Assembly (NCBI GenBank): GCA_033853925.1
Contig: JAWOLC010000027.1
Location: 1 to 55,561, forward strand
Direction of reading: 5' to 3'
Source of the DNA: JANXPZ01 sp033853925
GTDB taxonomy: Bacteria; Eisenbacteria; RBG-16-71-46
Length of the DNA stretch: 55,561 bases
The translations under genes were made by a program, and so were the position numbers. Below, piece after piece: positions 1-7,985 of the stretch. The number at the start of each line of letters is the position of its first letter. Positions within the stretch are counted from its first letter, which is position 1. The notes beneath the pieces are model-generated. The model was not told where the DNA came from. It saw only the letters and a list, made by a program, of their open reading frames with translations, and made no database searches.

Positions 1-579
1 GAGCCCGAGGCCGGGGACGAGCGCGAACCCGGCCAGCAGCGAGCCGAGCACGGCTCCCACCGTGTTGAGCGCGTAGAGGCGGGCCAGAACCGGACCCACG
101 CTCCGCTGCTCGAAGTGCCCCACGAGCACGGGCAGCGTCGCGCCCATGAGGGCGGTCGGCGGAAGGAGGAGGAGGAACAGGAGCAGGAAGCGCGCGGCCG
201 CGAACGCCGGGGTCTCCCCGCCGCAGGCGCGATAGAGGGCGCCCGCCAGCGGGTCGAAGCCGCGCAGCGCCGGGATCGAGAGGAGGCCGAGCAGGCCGAT
301 TCCCAGCTCGAGCAGAGCATAGAGCCGCGCGCCCCGGCCGAGGCGCGCGAGGCGCGCGCCCAGGACGTAGGCGCCGAGCGCCAGCCCGCTCAGGAAGGCG
401 GCGACGACGGTGGCCACCGCGTGCAGGGAGTTGCCCAGCACGTAGGCGATCTCGCGAGACCAGACGACCTCGTAGACGAGTCCGGCGGCCCCCGAGGCGA
501 GGAAGCAGGCCGCCGCCCAGCGGGGCAGGCGCGGAGCGGGTTCGGCGCGGACGGGAATCGGGCGGGGACGTGAGGTCAT
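1..579 (-). CDS. Spermidine synthase-like polytopic membrane protein, N-terminal part (cut by window edge)
   Basis: Reading leftward from an ATG at 577-579 gives 193 open codons that run off the window. The protein starts with a short Arg/Pro-rich segment and then the motif SGAAGLVYEVVWSRE. It continues with several hydrophobic helices, including AFLSGLALGAYVLG, LLLPPTALMGATLPVL and YALNTVGAVLGSLLAG. These are the hallmarks of the fused membrane/spermidine-synthase family, in which an MFS-like helical half precedes a polyamine-synthase-like Rossmann domain. The C-terminal catalytic half lies outside the window, so I cannot tell whether it is active. The gene diverges from tgt, and the 377-bp gap between them would hold its promoter. 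Confidence 0.85.
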   Translation of the reverse strand, partial: MTSRPRPIPVRAEPAPRLPRWAAACFLASGAAGLVYEVVWSREIAYVLGNSLHAVATVVAAFLSGLALGAYVLGARLARLGRGARLYALLELGIGLLGLLSIPALRGFDPLAGALYRACGGETPAFAAARFLLLFLLLLPPTALMGATLPVLVGHFEQRSVGPVLARLYALNTVGAVLGSLLAGFALVPGLGL

Positions 580-956
580 GGACGGGTGGCGGCGCCTCGG
601 CGTGACCGGGATGCTACGGCTTCTCCCGGCGAGTGTCGAAGCCGTTGCCAGTGCCGGGAGTCGAGGAGCGAGGCTGAACGGCGTCCCCCAATTCCCTCGC
701 CGCTCGCTCGGCGGTGGGCGCCGTGCTCGGCCGTGCGCCGCTCCCGTCGCGCGAGCGGAGGGGGAGCACGGGCCGGCCGCGACTCGCGGGGGGTGCCCGC
801 CTTGACCGTTCCTGCCCGCGTCCCCTAGATTGCCGACGAACGTTAGCGGTCCCGCCAGGGCAGGAGGAGGCGGGACCCGAATGCTGGGTGGCCGGGCGCG
901 CCGTGGCGGCTGCGTCCTCCAGCCGTGCGGCGCTTGCGGCAGACCGCGGGCATTCG
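580..956. other. Divergent intergenic region between the membrane protein gene and tgt
   Basis: There is no convincing coding sequence in this 377-bp gap. Short open frames here lack a ribosome binding site and have no recognisable protein features. The only structure I can support is a sigma70-like promoter at 802-831 pointing towards tgt. No riboswitch or tRNA was recognised. Confidence 0.6.
802..831 (+). promoter_or_regulatory. Predicted sigma70-type promoter for the tgt operon
   Basis: A -35 box TTGACC (802-807) and a -10 box TAGATT (826-831) are separated by 18 bp, about 125 bp before tgt. The same TTGAC and TAG pattern recurs before other genes in this window, which supports it. Confidence 0.55.
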
Positions 957-2141
957 ATGCCCTTCTCGTTCACGCTCGAAGCGAAAGACCCGAAGACCGC
1001 CGCCCGCGCCGGACGCATCCGAACGGAACACGGCGAGGTGCTCACGCCGGCCTTCATGCCGGTGGGCACGGCGGGCTCGGTCAAGACGCTCACGCCGGAC
1101 GAGCTCCAGGCGGCCGGCTGCGACATCCTGCTTTCGAACACGTACCACCTCTCGCTGCGGCCCGGAGTCGAGACGGTGGCGGCCCTGGGCGGGCTGCATC
1201 GCTTCATGGGGTGGCCGGGCACCATCCTCACCGACAGCGGCGGCTTCCAGGTGATGAGCCTGTCGCCGCTCCGGCGGGTGAGCGACGCGGGCGTGGAGTT
1301 CCGCTCGCACCTGGACGGCTCGCGGCGCGTGATCGGCCCGGAGGACGCGGTCCGCATCCAGGACGGACTGGGCAGTGACGTCGCCATGGCCCTCGATGAA
1401 CTGGTGGAGCTGCCGGCCGAGCCCGCCAGCCTGCGGGCGGCGGTGGATCGCACCCTGGACTGGGCGGCCCGTTCGCTGGCCGAGCGCGAGCGGCTGCGGG
1501 AGCGGGGCCGCGGGGCCATGGCCCTGTTCGGGATCGTCCAGGGCGGAACGGATGGAGCGGAGCGGGCCCGCTGCTTCGCGGGGCTCGAGGAGATGGCGTT
1601 CGACGGCCTCGCCCTGGGCGGGCTGTGGGTGGGGGAGGGACGCCGGCTGGGCCTCGAGATGGTGGAGCACGACTGCGCGGCCTTCCCGGCCGAGAAGCCG
1701 CGCTACCTGATGGGGGTGGGACACCCGGTGGACGTCGTGGAGGCCGTGGGCAGAGGCGTGGACATGATGGATTGCGTGCTGCCGACGCGCAACGCCCGGC
1801 GCGGCACGGTCTTCATCTCGACCGGCCGCCTGGTGGTGAAGAACGCGGGGTACGCGCGCGACGAGCGGCCGCTCGACCCGGCGTGCGACTGCTACACCTG
1901 CGCGCGCTTCTCGCGCGCCTACCTCCGGCACCTGTTCGCGGCGAACGAGCTGCTCGGCATGCGGCTCGCTTCGATCCACGCCGTGCACCACATGATCGCG
2001 CTGGTGCGCCGGGCGCGGGCGGCGGTGTTGGCCGGCGACTACGCCGCCTTCCGCCGAGAGTTCCTGGAGCGCTATCACAGCGGAGAGACGTTGGCGCGCG
2101 CCACCCCGGCGGCCGGAGCGGCCGCGGGGCCGGACGCGTAG
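957..2141 (+). CDS. tgt: Queuine tRNA-ribosyltransferase (tRNA-guanine transglycosylase)
   Basis: This 394-residue protein exchanges guanine-34 for preQ1 in tRNAs with GUN anticodons, a step of queuosine synthesis. The substrate-recognition Asp is D93 in LTDSGGFQ. The nucleophile Asp lies in DMMDCVLPTRNAR. The zinc site is CDCYTC followed by the His of SIHAVHH. The N-terminal TPAFMPVGTAGSVK motif is typical. I chose the ATG at 957 because it gives the family's normal N-terminus; the frame stays open further upstream without homologous features. The next gene is yajC, and tgt-yajC is a widespread gene order. Length is normal for the family. Confidence 0.97.
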   Translation: MPFSFTLEAKDPKTAARAGRIRTEHGEVLTPAFMPVGTAGSVKTLTPDELQAAGCDILLSNTYHLSLRPGVETVAALGGLHRFMGWPGTILTDSGGFQVMSLSPLRRVSDAGVEFRSHLDGSRRVIGPEDAVRIQDGLGSDVAMALDELVELPAEPASLRAAVDRTLDWAARSLAERERLRERGRGAMALFGIVQGGTDGAERARCFAGLEEMAFDGLALGGLWVGEGRRLGLEMVEHDCAAFPAEKPRYLMGVGHPVDVVEAVGRGVDMMDCVLPTRNARRGTVFISTGRLVVKNAGYARDERPLDPACDCYTCARFSRAYLRHLFAANELLGMRLASIHAVHHMIALVRRARAAVLAGDYAAFRREFLERYHSGETLARATPAAGAAAGPDA

Positions 2142-2243
2142 CCGGGAACGATTCGGATTCACCCAGGCGCGCCCGGCCGCGAGGGCGGGGCGCACGACCG
2201 ACGGTCCGGCCGGTGGGGCCGGCCAGTCACCCGAGGATCACGC

Positions 2244-2594
2244 ATGCTCCTGACCAGCGAGGCGCTCGCGCAAGGGTTGTTCGGGCGCGGCGCGGCCGCT
2301 TCCGGCTCGCCCAACTCGAACATCTCGATGCTGCTCTACATCGTGCAGTTCCTGCCGATCATCCTCATCTTCTACCTGCTCCTGATCCGCCCGCAGCAGG
2401 TGCAGCAGAAGAAGCTGAAGCAGATGCTGGCGGCCCTGAAGAAGGGCGACAGGGTCGTGACCTCCGGCGGGATCATCGGCACGATCGTGGGGCTGGACGA
2501 GCAGAAGGCCGTGCTGCGCATCGCCGAGGACGTCAAGGTGGAGTTCCTCAAGAGCGCGATCGTGAACGTCGTCCCGGAGGGCGGCGCGAAGTGA
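2244..2594 (+). CDS. yajC: Sec translocon accessory protein YajC
   Basis: This is a 116-residue single-pass inner membrane protein. The transmembrane helix, at about residues 29-50, is followed by the family signature LLIRPQQVQQKK. A small cytoplasmic beta domain comes next (GDRVVTSGGIIGTIVGL). In other bacteria YajC associates with SecDF and the Sec translocon. Secondary to tgt in the operon, it ends in a GTGA overlap with def. SecD and SecF, which often follow yajC, are not present here; the peptide deformylase operon follows instead. Confidence 0.95.
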   Translation: MLLTSEALAQGLFGRGAAASGSPNSNISMLLYIVQFLPIILIFYLLLIRPQQVQQKKLKQMLAALKKGDRVVTSGGIIGTIVGLDEQKAVLRIAEDVKVEFLKSAIVNVVPEGGAK

Positions 2595-3208
2595 GCGTGC
2601 GACCCGTACGCATCTACGGCGACCCCGTCCTGCGCGAGAAGGCGCGCGAGGTCACCACCGTGGACGAGACGCTGCGCCAGCTCATCGCCGACCTGCGCGC
2701 GACCATGCAGGCCTACGGGGGCGTGGGCCTGGCGGCCAACCAGGTGGGCGTCGCGCAGAGGGTGATCGTGGTGGACGTGCCCCTCGACGAGGAGGAGCGC
2801 GCCGCCTACGCGCTGGTGAATCCGGTGATCAAGCGGCGCCACGACACGCAGACCGCGGAGGAGGGCTGCCTCTCGATCCCCGGCACCTGGGAGGAGGTGA
2901 CGCGCTCCGGACGCGTGCTGGTCGAGGCGCTGGACGAGGAGGGCCGGCCCCTGGAGGTGGACGCCGAGGGCTACCTGGCCCGCGCCATCCAGCACGAGAT
3001 CGATCACCTGGACGGCGTCCTCTTCGTGGACCGCCTCTCGCCGCTCAAGCGGCAGTTCCTGCGCCGCTCGCTCGAAGCTCTGGCGCGCGGCGAGCTGCCC
3101 GAGGACTACCATCCGCCCGTGAACCTGCCGCCGCGAGCCGCGGGACGGGCGGGCGCCGGCCGCGATCCGCAGAGCGGTCCGGAGGCCCCGCCGGGAGGCC
3201 GCGCCTGA
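2591..3208 (+). CDS. def: Peptide deformylase
   Basis: This 205-residue metalloenzyme removes the formyl group from the N-terminal Met of new proteins. All three class motifs are present in order: GVGLAANQVG, EEGCLSIPG with the metal-binding Cys, and QHEIDHLDG with the two metal-binding His and the catalytic Glu. The GTG start at 2591 overlaps the yajC stop by 4 nt, which implies translational coupling. A disordered Pro/Gly/Arg-rich tail of about 35 residues follows the catalytic domain. The neighbour fmt makes the formyl-Met that this enzyme later processes. Confidence 0.96.
   Translation: MSVRPVRIYGDPVLREKAREVTTVDETLRQLIADLRATMQAYGGVGLAANQVGVAQRVIVVDVPLDEEERAAYALVNPVIKRRHDTQTAEEGCLSIPGTWEEVTRSGRVLVEALDEEGRPLEVDAEGYLARAIQHEIDHLDGVLFVDRLSPLKRQFLRRSLEALARGELPEDYHPPVNLPPRAAGRAGAGRDPQSGPEAPPGGRA
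3193..3207 (+). promoter_or_regulatory. Shine-Dalgarno and CTG start codon of fmt
   Basis: GGGAGG (3193-3198) lies 6 nt before a CTG (3205-3207) that overlaps the def stop TGA (3206-3208). The first in-frame ATG, at 3229, has no such site near it. The CTG start also restores the missing first beta strand of Fmt. Confidence 0.65.
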
Positions 3209-4164
3209 GCCGGCCCCGGGTCGTCTTCATGGGCACGCCGTCCTTCGCCGTGCCGGCGCTGCGCGCGGTCGCGCGCACCTGCGAGGTGGCGCTGGTCGTC
3301 ACGCGGCCGGACCGACCCAAGGGACGGGGCCGCGTCGTGGCCGAGTCCGAGGTGGCGAGCGAGGCCGCCCGGCTCGCCTTGCCGGTCGAGAAGGCGGCGG
3401 ACGCGAGGGACGAGGCCCTGCGGGCCCGGCTCGCCACGCTCTCTCCCGACCTCTTCGCGGTGGTGGCCTTCGGGGCGATCCTGGGTCCCGAGCTGCTGCG
3501 GGTGCCGCGGTGCGGCGCCATCAACCTGCACGGGTCGCTGCTGCCGGACTACCGCGGCGCCTCGCCGGTGCAGCGGGCGCTCTGGGAGGGCCGGGCCTGG
3601 ACCGGCGTGACCACGATCTTCCTGGACGAGGGCATCGACACGGGCGACATGATCCTGCAGCGCTGGCTGGCGATCGAGCCCGGCGACCACGCCGGCTCGC
3701 TGGCGGAGAAGCTCGCCGAGCTGGGCGGGCCGCTGCTCGCCGAGAGCCTGCTGCTCGCCGCCGCCGGCCGGGCGCCCAGGCGGCCGCAGCCGCGCGAGGC
3801 CGGGGCGTATGCGAAGCGCCTGCGCAAGGAGGACGGCCAGATGGACTTCGCCCTCGACGCCGTGGCGGTCTGGAACCGGCAGCGCGCGGTGACGCCCTGG
3901 CCGGGCGCCGCCACCGCCTGCGCGGGCCGGCGGCTCCTGGTGACCGCGTCCTGGCCGCAGCACCGGCTGGCCGTGGCCGAGCCGCCGGGCACGCTGCTGG
4001 CGGTCACGCGCGAGGGCCTGATGGTGGCCTGCGATCCGGGCGTGATCGTGATCACGCGGGTGAAGCCGGAGGGGCGGACGGAGATGAGCGGAGCCGAGTG
4101 GGCGCGGGGGGCGCGGCTCGAACCCGGGGCCCGCCTCAGCCTGGAGAAGGAGCCGAGCGCGTGA
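3205..4164 (+). CDS. fmt: Methionyl-tRNA formyltransferase
   Basis: Fmt formylates the initiator Met-tRNA using 10-formyl-tetrahydrofolate. The active site is visible as INLHGSLLPDYRGASPVQ (Asn and His of the catalytic pair) and the Asp of DEGIDTGDMI. A C-terminal OB-like domain follows. I place the start at CTG 3205, giving 319 residues beginning SRPRVVFMGTPSF. Starting at ATG 3229 would cut off the RVVF strand that begins the Rossmann fold in all relatives, and that ATG has no ribosome binding site. The CTG overlaps the def stop in the same 4-nt arrangement used by neighbouring genes. The gene ends in a GTGA overlap with rsmB. Confidence 0.95.
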   Translation: MSRPRVVFMGTPSFAVPALRAVARTCEVALVVTRPDRPKGRGRVVAESEVASEAARLALPVEKAADARDEALRARLATLSPDLFAVVAFGAILGPELLRVPRCGAINLHGSLLPDYRGASPVQRALWEGRAWTGVTTIFLDEGIDTGDMILQRWLAIEPGDHAGSLAEKLAELGGPLLAESLLLAAAGRAPRRPQPREAGAYAKRLRKEDGQMDFALDAVAVWNRQRAVTPWPGAATACAGRRLLVTASWPQHRLAVAEPPGTLLAVTREGLMVACDPGVIVITRVKPEGRTEMSGAEWARGARLEPGARLSLEKEPSA

Positions 4165-5699
4165 GTCCGCAGGGGGGCGAGGAGCGCCGGGGCGGCTGGC
4201 GGCGGCGCCGCCGGCCCAACGGACAGGCGGGGGCGGTCAACCGCTCGCGCCCCATCTACGAGGAGTCCCCGGGCCGCGGCTCCCGCCCGGGCCCGCGGCG
4301 CGGCCCCCGGCCGGGGAGCCAGCGCGAGGGAGCCGGCGGGGCGCCCTTCGTCGAGAAGGGCCTGCCGCCCCTGCCCGCCAATCCCCGCGAGGCGGCGCTG
4401 CGCATCCTGCACGCCGCCGACACGCGCAGCGCCTTCAGCGACCGGCTGCTGGACGGCGCCCACGCGCGCGGCGGCCCGGACGCCCGCGACCAGGCCCTCA
4501 TGCACGAGCTGGTGAAGGGGACGCTACGCTGGCGCGGGCGCATCGATTGGACGCTGGATCCGCTCGTGCACATCGGGCTGGGCAAGGTGCATCCCTGGAT
4601 CAAGAACATCCTGCGGCTCGGCGCCTACCAGATCCTCTTCTTGGACCGCGTGCCGGCGCACGCGGCCGTGGACGAATCGGTGAAGCTCGCGCACAAGTAC
4701 GGGCACCCCGGCACCGCCGGGCTGGTGAACAGCGTGCTGCGGCGGCTCGTCGAGGAGAAGGACGCGCTCGCGCCGCCCGCCGGCGACGACGCCGAGTCCC
4801 TGGCGATCTGGGGCTCGCACCCGCGCTGGATCGTGGAGCGCTGGCTCGAGCGCTTCGGGCCCGAAGCCACGCGCGCGCTGCTGGCCGCCGACAATCGCGC
4901 CGTGCCCGTGGGGCTGCGGGTGAACCGCCTGCGCCTCACTCGCGAGCAGCTCGTCGAGCGCCTGGCCGCGGCGGGGGTGACGGCGACGCCCGCGCGCCTG
5001 GCCCCCGACCTGGTCTGGCTGGACGGCAGCACGGCTCCCGGCGCGCTCGAGGTCTTCAAGCAGGGGCTCTGCACGGTGCAGGACGAGAGCGAGGCGCTGA
5101 TCTCGCGGCTCGTCGCGCCCGAGCCCCACGAGCGCCTGCTCGACCTCTGCGCCGCGCCGGGCGGGAAGAGCACCCATCTCGCCGAGCTGATGGGCGACGA
5201 GGGCGAGGTGTGGGCGATGGAGCGGGCGGCGGCGCGCGTGGCCTCGCTGGAGGCCACGGTCCAGCGGTTGGGCACGCACGCCGTGCACGTGGTGCTGGGC
5301 GACGGACGGAGCTACGCCTTCCCGATGCCCTTCGACCGCGTGCTCGTGGACGCGCCCTGCTCGGGCCTGGGCGTGCTCGGGCGCCGGGCCGACGCGCGCT
5401 GGCGCAAGGGGCCCGAGATGCTGCGCGAGCTGCCGCCCATGCAGCTCGACCTGCTCGCCTCGGGCGGCCGGCGGGCGCGACCGGGCGGCGTGCTCGTGTA
5501 CAGCGTCTGCTCCTTCGAGCCCGAGGAGACCACGCAGGTGATCGAGCGCTTCCTCCGCCAGAGCCCCGCGTTCGTGCTGGAGAGCGCCAGTGGGCGGGTG
5601 CCCGACGAGCTGGTGGACGCGGATGGATTCGTGCGCATCCTCCCGCACGTGCACGGCTGCGACGGCGCCTTCGCCGCGCGCTTCCGCAAGACCTCATGA
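4161..5699 (+). CDS. rsmB: 16S rRNA (cytosine-967-C5)-methyltransferase RsmB
   Basis: This 512-residue enzyme methylates C967 of 16S rRNA. It starts with an unusual Arg/Gly/Pro-rich stretch of about 70 residues. A NusB-like RNA-binding domain follows (NPREAALRIL to NSVLRR), and then the SAM-dependent methyltransferase domain. The SAM site is LLDLCAAPGGKSTHL near residue 326. The two catalytic cysteines are Cys400 in DAPCSGLG and Cys450 in YSVCSFEPEE. The GTG start overlaps the fmt stop by 4 nt, and the stop overlaps the ATG of the PASTA gene. The basic N-terminal extension is not part of the usual family and may help RNA binding (inference). Confidence 0.95.
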   Translation: MSPQGGEERRGGWRRRRRPNGQAGAVNRSRPIYEESPGRGSRPGPRRGPRPGSQREGAGGAPFVEKGLPPLPANPREAALRILHAADTRSAFSDRLLDGAHARGGPDARDQALMHELVKGTLRWRGRIDWTLDPLVHIGLGKVHPWIKNILRLGAYQILFLDRVPAHAAVDESVKLAHKYGHPGTAGLVNSVLRRLVEEKDALAPPAGDDAESLAIWGSHPRWIVERWLERFGPEATRALLAADNRAVPVGLRVNRLRLTREQLVERLAAAGVTATPARLAPDLVWLDGSTAPGALEVFKQGLCTVQDESEALISRLVAPEPHERLLDLCAAPGGKSTHLAELMGDEGEVWAMERAAARVASLEATVQRLGTHAVHVVLGDGRSYAFPMPFDRVLVDAPCSGLGVLGRRADARWRKGPEMLRELPPMQLDLLASGGRRARPGGVLVYSVCSFEPEETTQVIERFLRQSPAFVLESASGRVPDELVDADGFVRILPHVHGCDGAFAARFRKTS

Positions 5700-6565
5700 G
5701 CGCCGACGCGGATCGCGAGGCTCCGGGAGCGCCCGCACCGGCCGCGGCCGGCCCTGCGGACGCGCCGCCTCCGGCGCCCGCCGGGGCGGGGCCGCCCTCC
5801 GCGCCGCCGTTCGTCGAGCGCCGGCGCCCGGGTCGCGGGCTGCGCACCGTGATCTTCATGTCGGTGCTCATCGGCATCGCCGTGCTCGCCTTCGCCATCG
5901 GCCTCGCGCTCTTCAACGGCCTGCTCATGCCGCAGCTCGTCCACCACGCGGGCGAGGTGCGCGTGCCGGACCTCGCGAACCAGAGCGAGGATCAGGCGGA
6001 GCAGGCGCTGCGCGCCGCCGGGCTCAGGCTCTCGCACGCCGGGGAGCGCTTCGATCCGGCGGTCCCGCGGGGCCTGATCCTGCAGCAGGACCCGCCGCCG
6101 CAGACGCCCGTGCGGGCGGGGCGCCGGGTCTCCGTGGTCCTGAGCCTGGGCGAGGAGTTCAGCTCCGTGCCCGAGCTGTTCGGCGCCTCGCTGCGCGGCG
6201 CGCGCATCCTGATCGAGCGGGCGGGGCTCAGCGTGGGCGGCGTCACCCGCGCCCCCTCGGACGACGTGGGCGAGGGCCTCGTGGCGGGGACGGACCCGCC
6301 CGCCGAGAGCGTGCTGCCGCGCGAGGCCGCGGTGGGCCTGCTCGTGTCGACGGGCAGCGCCGGGGAGAGCTTCGTCATGCCCGAGCTGTTCGGCCGCGAT
6401 CTCGGCGTCACGCGCCGTCAGCTGGAGGCCTACGGCTTCCGCGTGATCATCCCGGAGGGCGCGGGCGGGCGCGGGCTCGTCATCTTCCAGACGCCCGCGC
6501 CCGGCTCGCGCGTGGATCGGAGCACGGTGATCACCCTGCAGGGAACCGGGAGGTCCGGCTCGTGA
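5696..6565 (+). CDS. PASTA-domain membrane protein without kinase domain
   Basis: This 289-residue protein has a Pro/Ala-rich cytoplasmic start of about 45 residues and one transmembrane helix (about 51-73). Three PASTA domains in the periplasm follow, at about 86-152, 155-222 and 224-287 (VRVPDLANQS, SSVPELFGAS and FVMPELFGRD mark their starts). PASTA domains bind muropeptides or mediate contacts in cell-wall-sensing Ser/Thr kinases and in PBPs. No kinase, phosphatase or transpeptidase domain is encoded. In Firmicutes the slot between rsmB and rpe is held by prpC-prkC, where PrkC is a PASTA kinase. This gene therefore looks like a kinase-less counterpart (inference). ATG start overlaps the rsmB stop. 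Confidence 0.85.
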   Translation: MSADADREAPGAPAPAAAGPADAPPPAPAGAGPPSAPPFVERRRPGRGLRTVIFMSVLIGIAVLAFAIGLALFNGLLMPQLVHHAGEVRVPDLANQSEDQAEQALRAAGLRLSHAGERFDPAVPRGLILQQDPPPQTPVRAGRRVSVVLSLGEEFSSVPELFGASLRGARILIERAGLSVGGVTRAPSDDVGEGLVAGTDPPAESVLPREAAVGLLVSTGSAGESFVMPELFGRDLGVTRRQLEAYGFRVIIPEGAGGRGLVIFQTPAPGSRVDRSTVITLQGTGRSGS

Positions 6566-7236
6566 CCGCCGCCCCGCCGCTGCACGGGCCCGTCGCGGCC
6601 CCGTCCATCCTCTCCGCCGACTTCGCGCGCCTGGCCGAGGCGGCGGCGATCGTAGACCCCGCCCGCGACTGGCTGCACTGCGACGTGATGGACAACCACT
6701 TCGTGCCGAACCTGACCTTCGGTCCTCTGATCGTGCGCGCGGCGCGCGCTCTCTCGACCGCGCTCGTGGACGTGCACCTGATGATCGAGAAGCCCGAGAC
6801 CCTGCTCGCCCGCTTCCGCGAGGCGGGCGCCGACGGCCTCACCGTGCACCTCGAGGCCTGCGCGGATCCGGGAGCGGCGCTGGCCGCGGTGCGCGCGACC
6901 GGCGCCCGCGTGGGGCTGGCGCTCAAGCCGGGCACGCCGCTGGCGGCGGCGGAGCCCTGGCTCGCGGACCTGGACCTGCTGCTGGTCATGACCGTGGAGC
7001 CCGGCTTCGGCGGGCAGGCCTTCCTGCGGGAGATGCTGCCCAAGGTGCGGGCCGCGCGAGAGTGGCGCGCCGCGCACGGGGCGCGCTACCTGATCGAGGT
7101 GGACGGCGGGATCTCGCCGGTCACGGCGCCCGAGTGCCGGACCGCCGGGGCCGACGTGTTCGTGGCCGGGAACTCGGTCTACCGGCAGGGCGACCCGGCG
7201 CGAGCCCTCGAGGCGCTGCGGGCGGCGATTCGCTGA
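6562..7236 (+). CDS. rpe: Ribulose-phosphate 3-epimerase
   Basis: This 224-residue TIM-barrel enzyme interconverts ribulose 5-phosphate and xylulose 5-phosphate in the pentose phosphate pathway. It shows the family motifs APSILSADFARL, HCDVMDNHFVPN with a metal-binding Asp, VDVHLMIEKP, VEPGFGGQAF and EVDGGI. The GTG start at 6562 overlaps the stop of the PASTA gene, so it is the last gene of the coupled chain. Its placement after rsmB and a PASTA protein matches the def-fmt-rsmB-(prkC)-rpe order known from Gram-positive bacteria. Confidence 0.96.
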   Translation: MTAAPPLHGPVAAPSILSADFARLAEAAAIVDPARDWLHCDVMDNHFVPNLTFGPLIVRAARALSTALVDVHLMIEKPETLLARFREAGADGLTVHLEACADPGAALAAVRATGARVGLALKPGTPLAAAEPWLADLDLLLVMTVEPGFGGQAFLREMLPKVRAAREWRAAHGARYLIEVDGGISPVTAPECRTAGADVFVAGNSVYRQGDPARALEALRAAIR

Positions 7237-7239
7237 CGC

Positions 7240-7255
7240 CGCGCCGGCCGGCGCG
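7240..7255. terminator. Perfect 16-bp GC palindrome just after rpe
   Basis: The 16-bp self-complementary sequence starts 4 bp after the rpe stop, in the short gap before the PH-domain gene. It can form a strong stem but has no T-run, so it may be a weak terminator or an mRNA 3'-end stabiliser. Confidence 0.3.
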
Positions 7256-7299
7256 GGAGAGGAACGACGCGCCGCGCGCGTCCAGCCAAGGAGGAAGCG

Positions 7300-7827
7300 A
7301 TGGGACAGCTCGACCAAGTCCTGAGCCCCGGCGAGAAGCTCCTGTTCCGCACCCGGCTGCACTGGCTGCCGTGCTCGCCCCCCGCTCTCTCGCTCTCGCT
7401 GCTGGGCGCGGTCGTCCTCGTCGCCCTGCTGGCGTTCGCCCGCGCGCCGGTGGCGGGGCTCTTCTCGCGCCAGCCGCTCGGGGCCACGATCCTGGTGCTG
7501 GCGCTGGCGCTGCTGGTCGTGGTGCCTCTGCTCGTCATCCGCTTCCTCGTGACCACGCACGAGTTCGGGGTCACGGACCGGCGGGTGGTCGCCCGCATGG
7601 GCTGGATGAACACCCGCACGGTGGATCTCAACGTGACCAAGGTGGAGTCGCTGGTGATCGAGCAGGGCGCCTGGGGCCGGCTGTTCCGCTACGGCGACCT
7701 CAAGGTCGTGGGCACGGGCGGGACGGCCGAGACGTTCCGCGGCGTGCGCGATCCCATCGGCTTCCGCAAGGCGGTGAACTCGGCCGCCGACCGCGTGCTC
7801 GGCAAGTCCGGCGAGGCGACCGCGTAG
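7300..7827 (+). CDS. Bacterial PH-domain (bPH2-type) membrane protein
   Basis: This 175-residue protein has two transmembrane helices (about residues 29-50 and 61-82). A C-terminal bacterial pleckstrin-homology-like domain follows, with the typical sequence TTHEFGVTDRRVVARMGWMNTRTVDLNVTKVESL divided over several strands. The N-terminal LSPGEKLLFRTRLHW segment is also typical of the YdbS/YdbT type. Function is unknown; the family is thought to act at the membrane. A strong AAGGAGG lies just before the ATG. It lies 63 bp after rpe and may be co-transcribed with it or separate. Confidence 0.85.
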   Translation: MGQLDQVLSPGEKLLFRTRLHWLPCSPPALSLSLLGAVVLVALLAFARAPVAGLFSRQPLGATILVLALALLVVVPLLVIRFLVTTHEFGVTDRRVVARMGWMNTRTVDLNVTKVESLVIEQGAWGRLFRYGDLKVVGTGGTAETFRGVRDPIGFRKAVNSAADRVLGKSGEATA

Positions 7828-7890
7828 CGCGACGGGTCGCGGCCGCTCTCGGGCGCCGCGCGAGCCGCCCGCCGCGCACGGGCCCGCGCG

Positions 7891-7921
7891 AGCCGCGGTC
7901 TTCCCAAGCCGCGGTCTTCCC
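7891..7921 (+). repeat. 16-bp tandem direct repeat upstream of the TIR-nSTAND gene
   Basis: The 15-bp unit AGCCGCGGTCTTCCC occurs at 7891-7905 and again at 7907-7921, a 16-bp period. Each unit contains the palindrome CCGCGG. The second copy touches the predicted -35 box at 7921-7926, so it could be a regulator binding site. Confidence 0.6.
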
Positions 7922-7949
7922 TGACCCAGCGCGCGGGGAGTGTGATAGT
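7921..7949 (+). promoter_or_regulatory. Predicted promoter of the TIR-nSTAND gene
   Basis: CTGACC (7921-7926) and GATAGT (7944-7949) are separated by 17 bp and lie 36 bp before the ATG. The spacing matches the other predicted promoters in the window, although both boxes deviate from consensus. Confidence 0.45.
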
Positions 7950-7985
7950 CTCGGACCCTCACCCTCCTCATCCCTCGAGGCCGGC

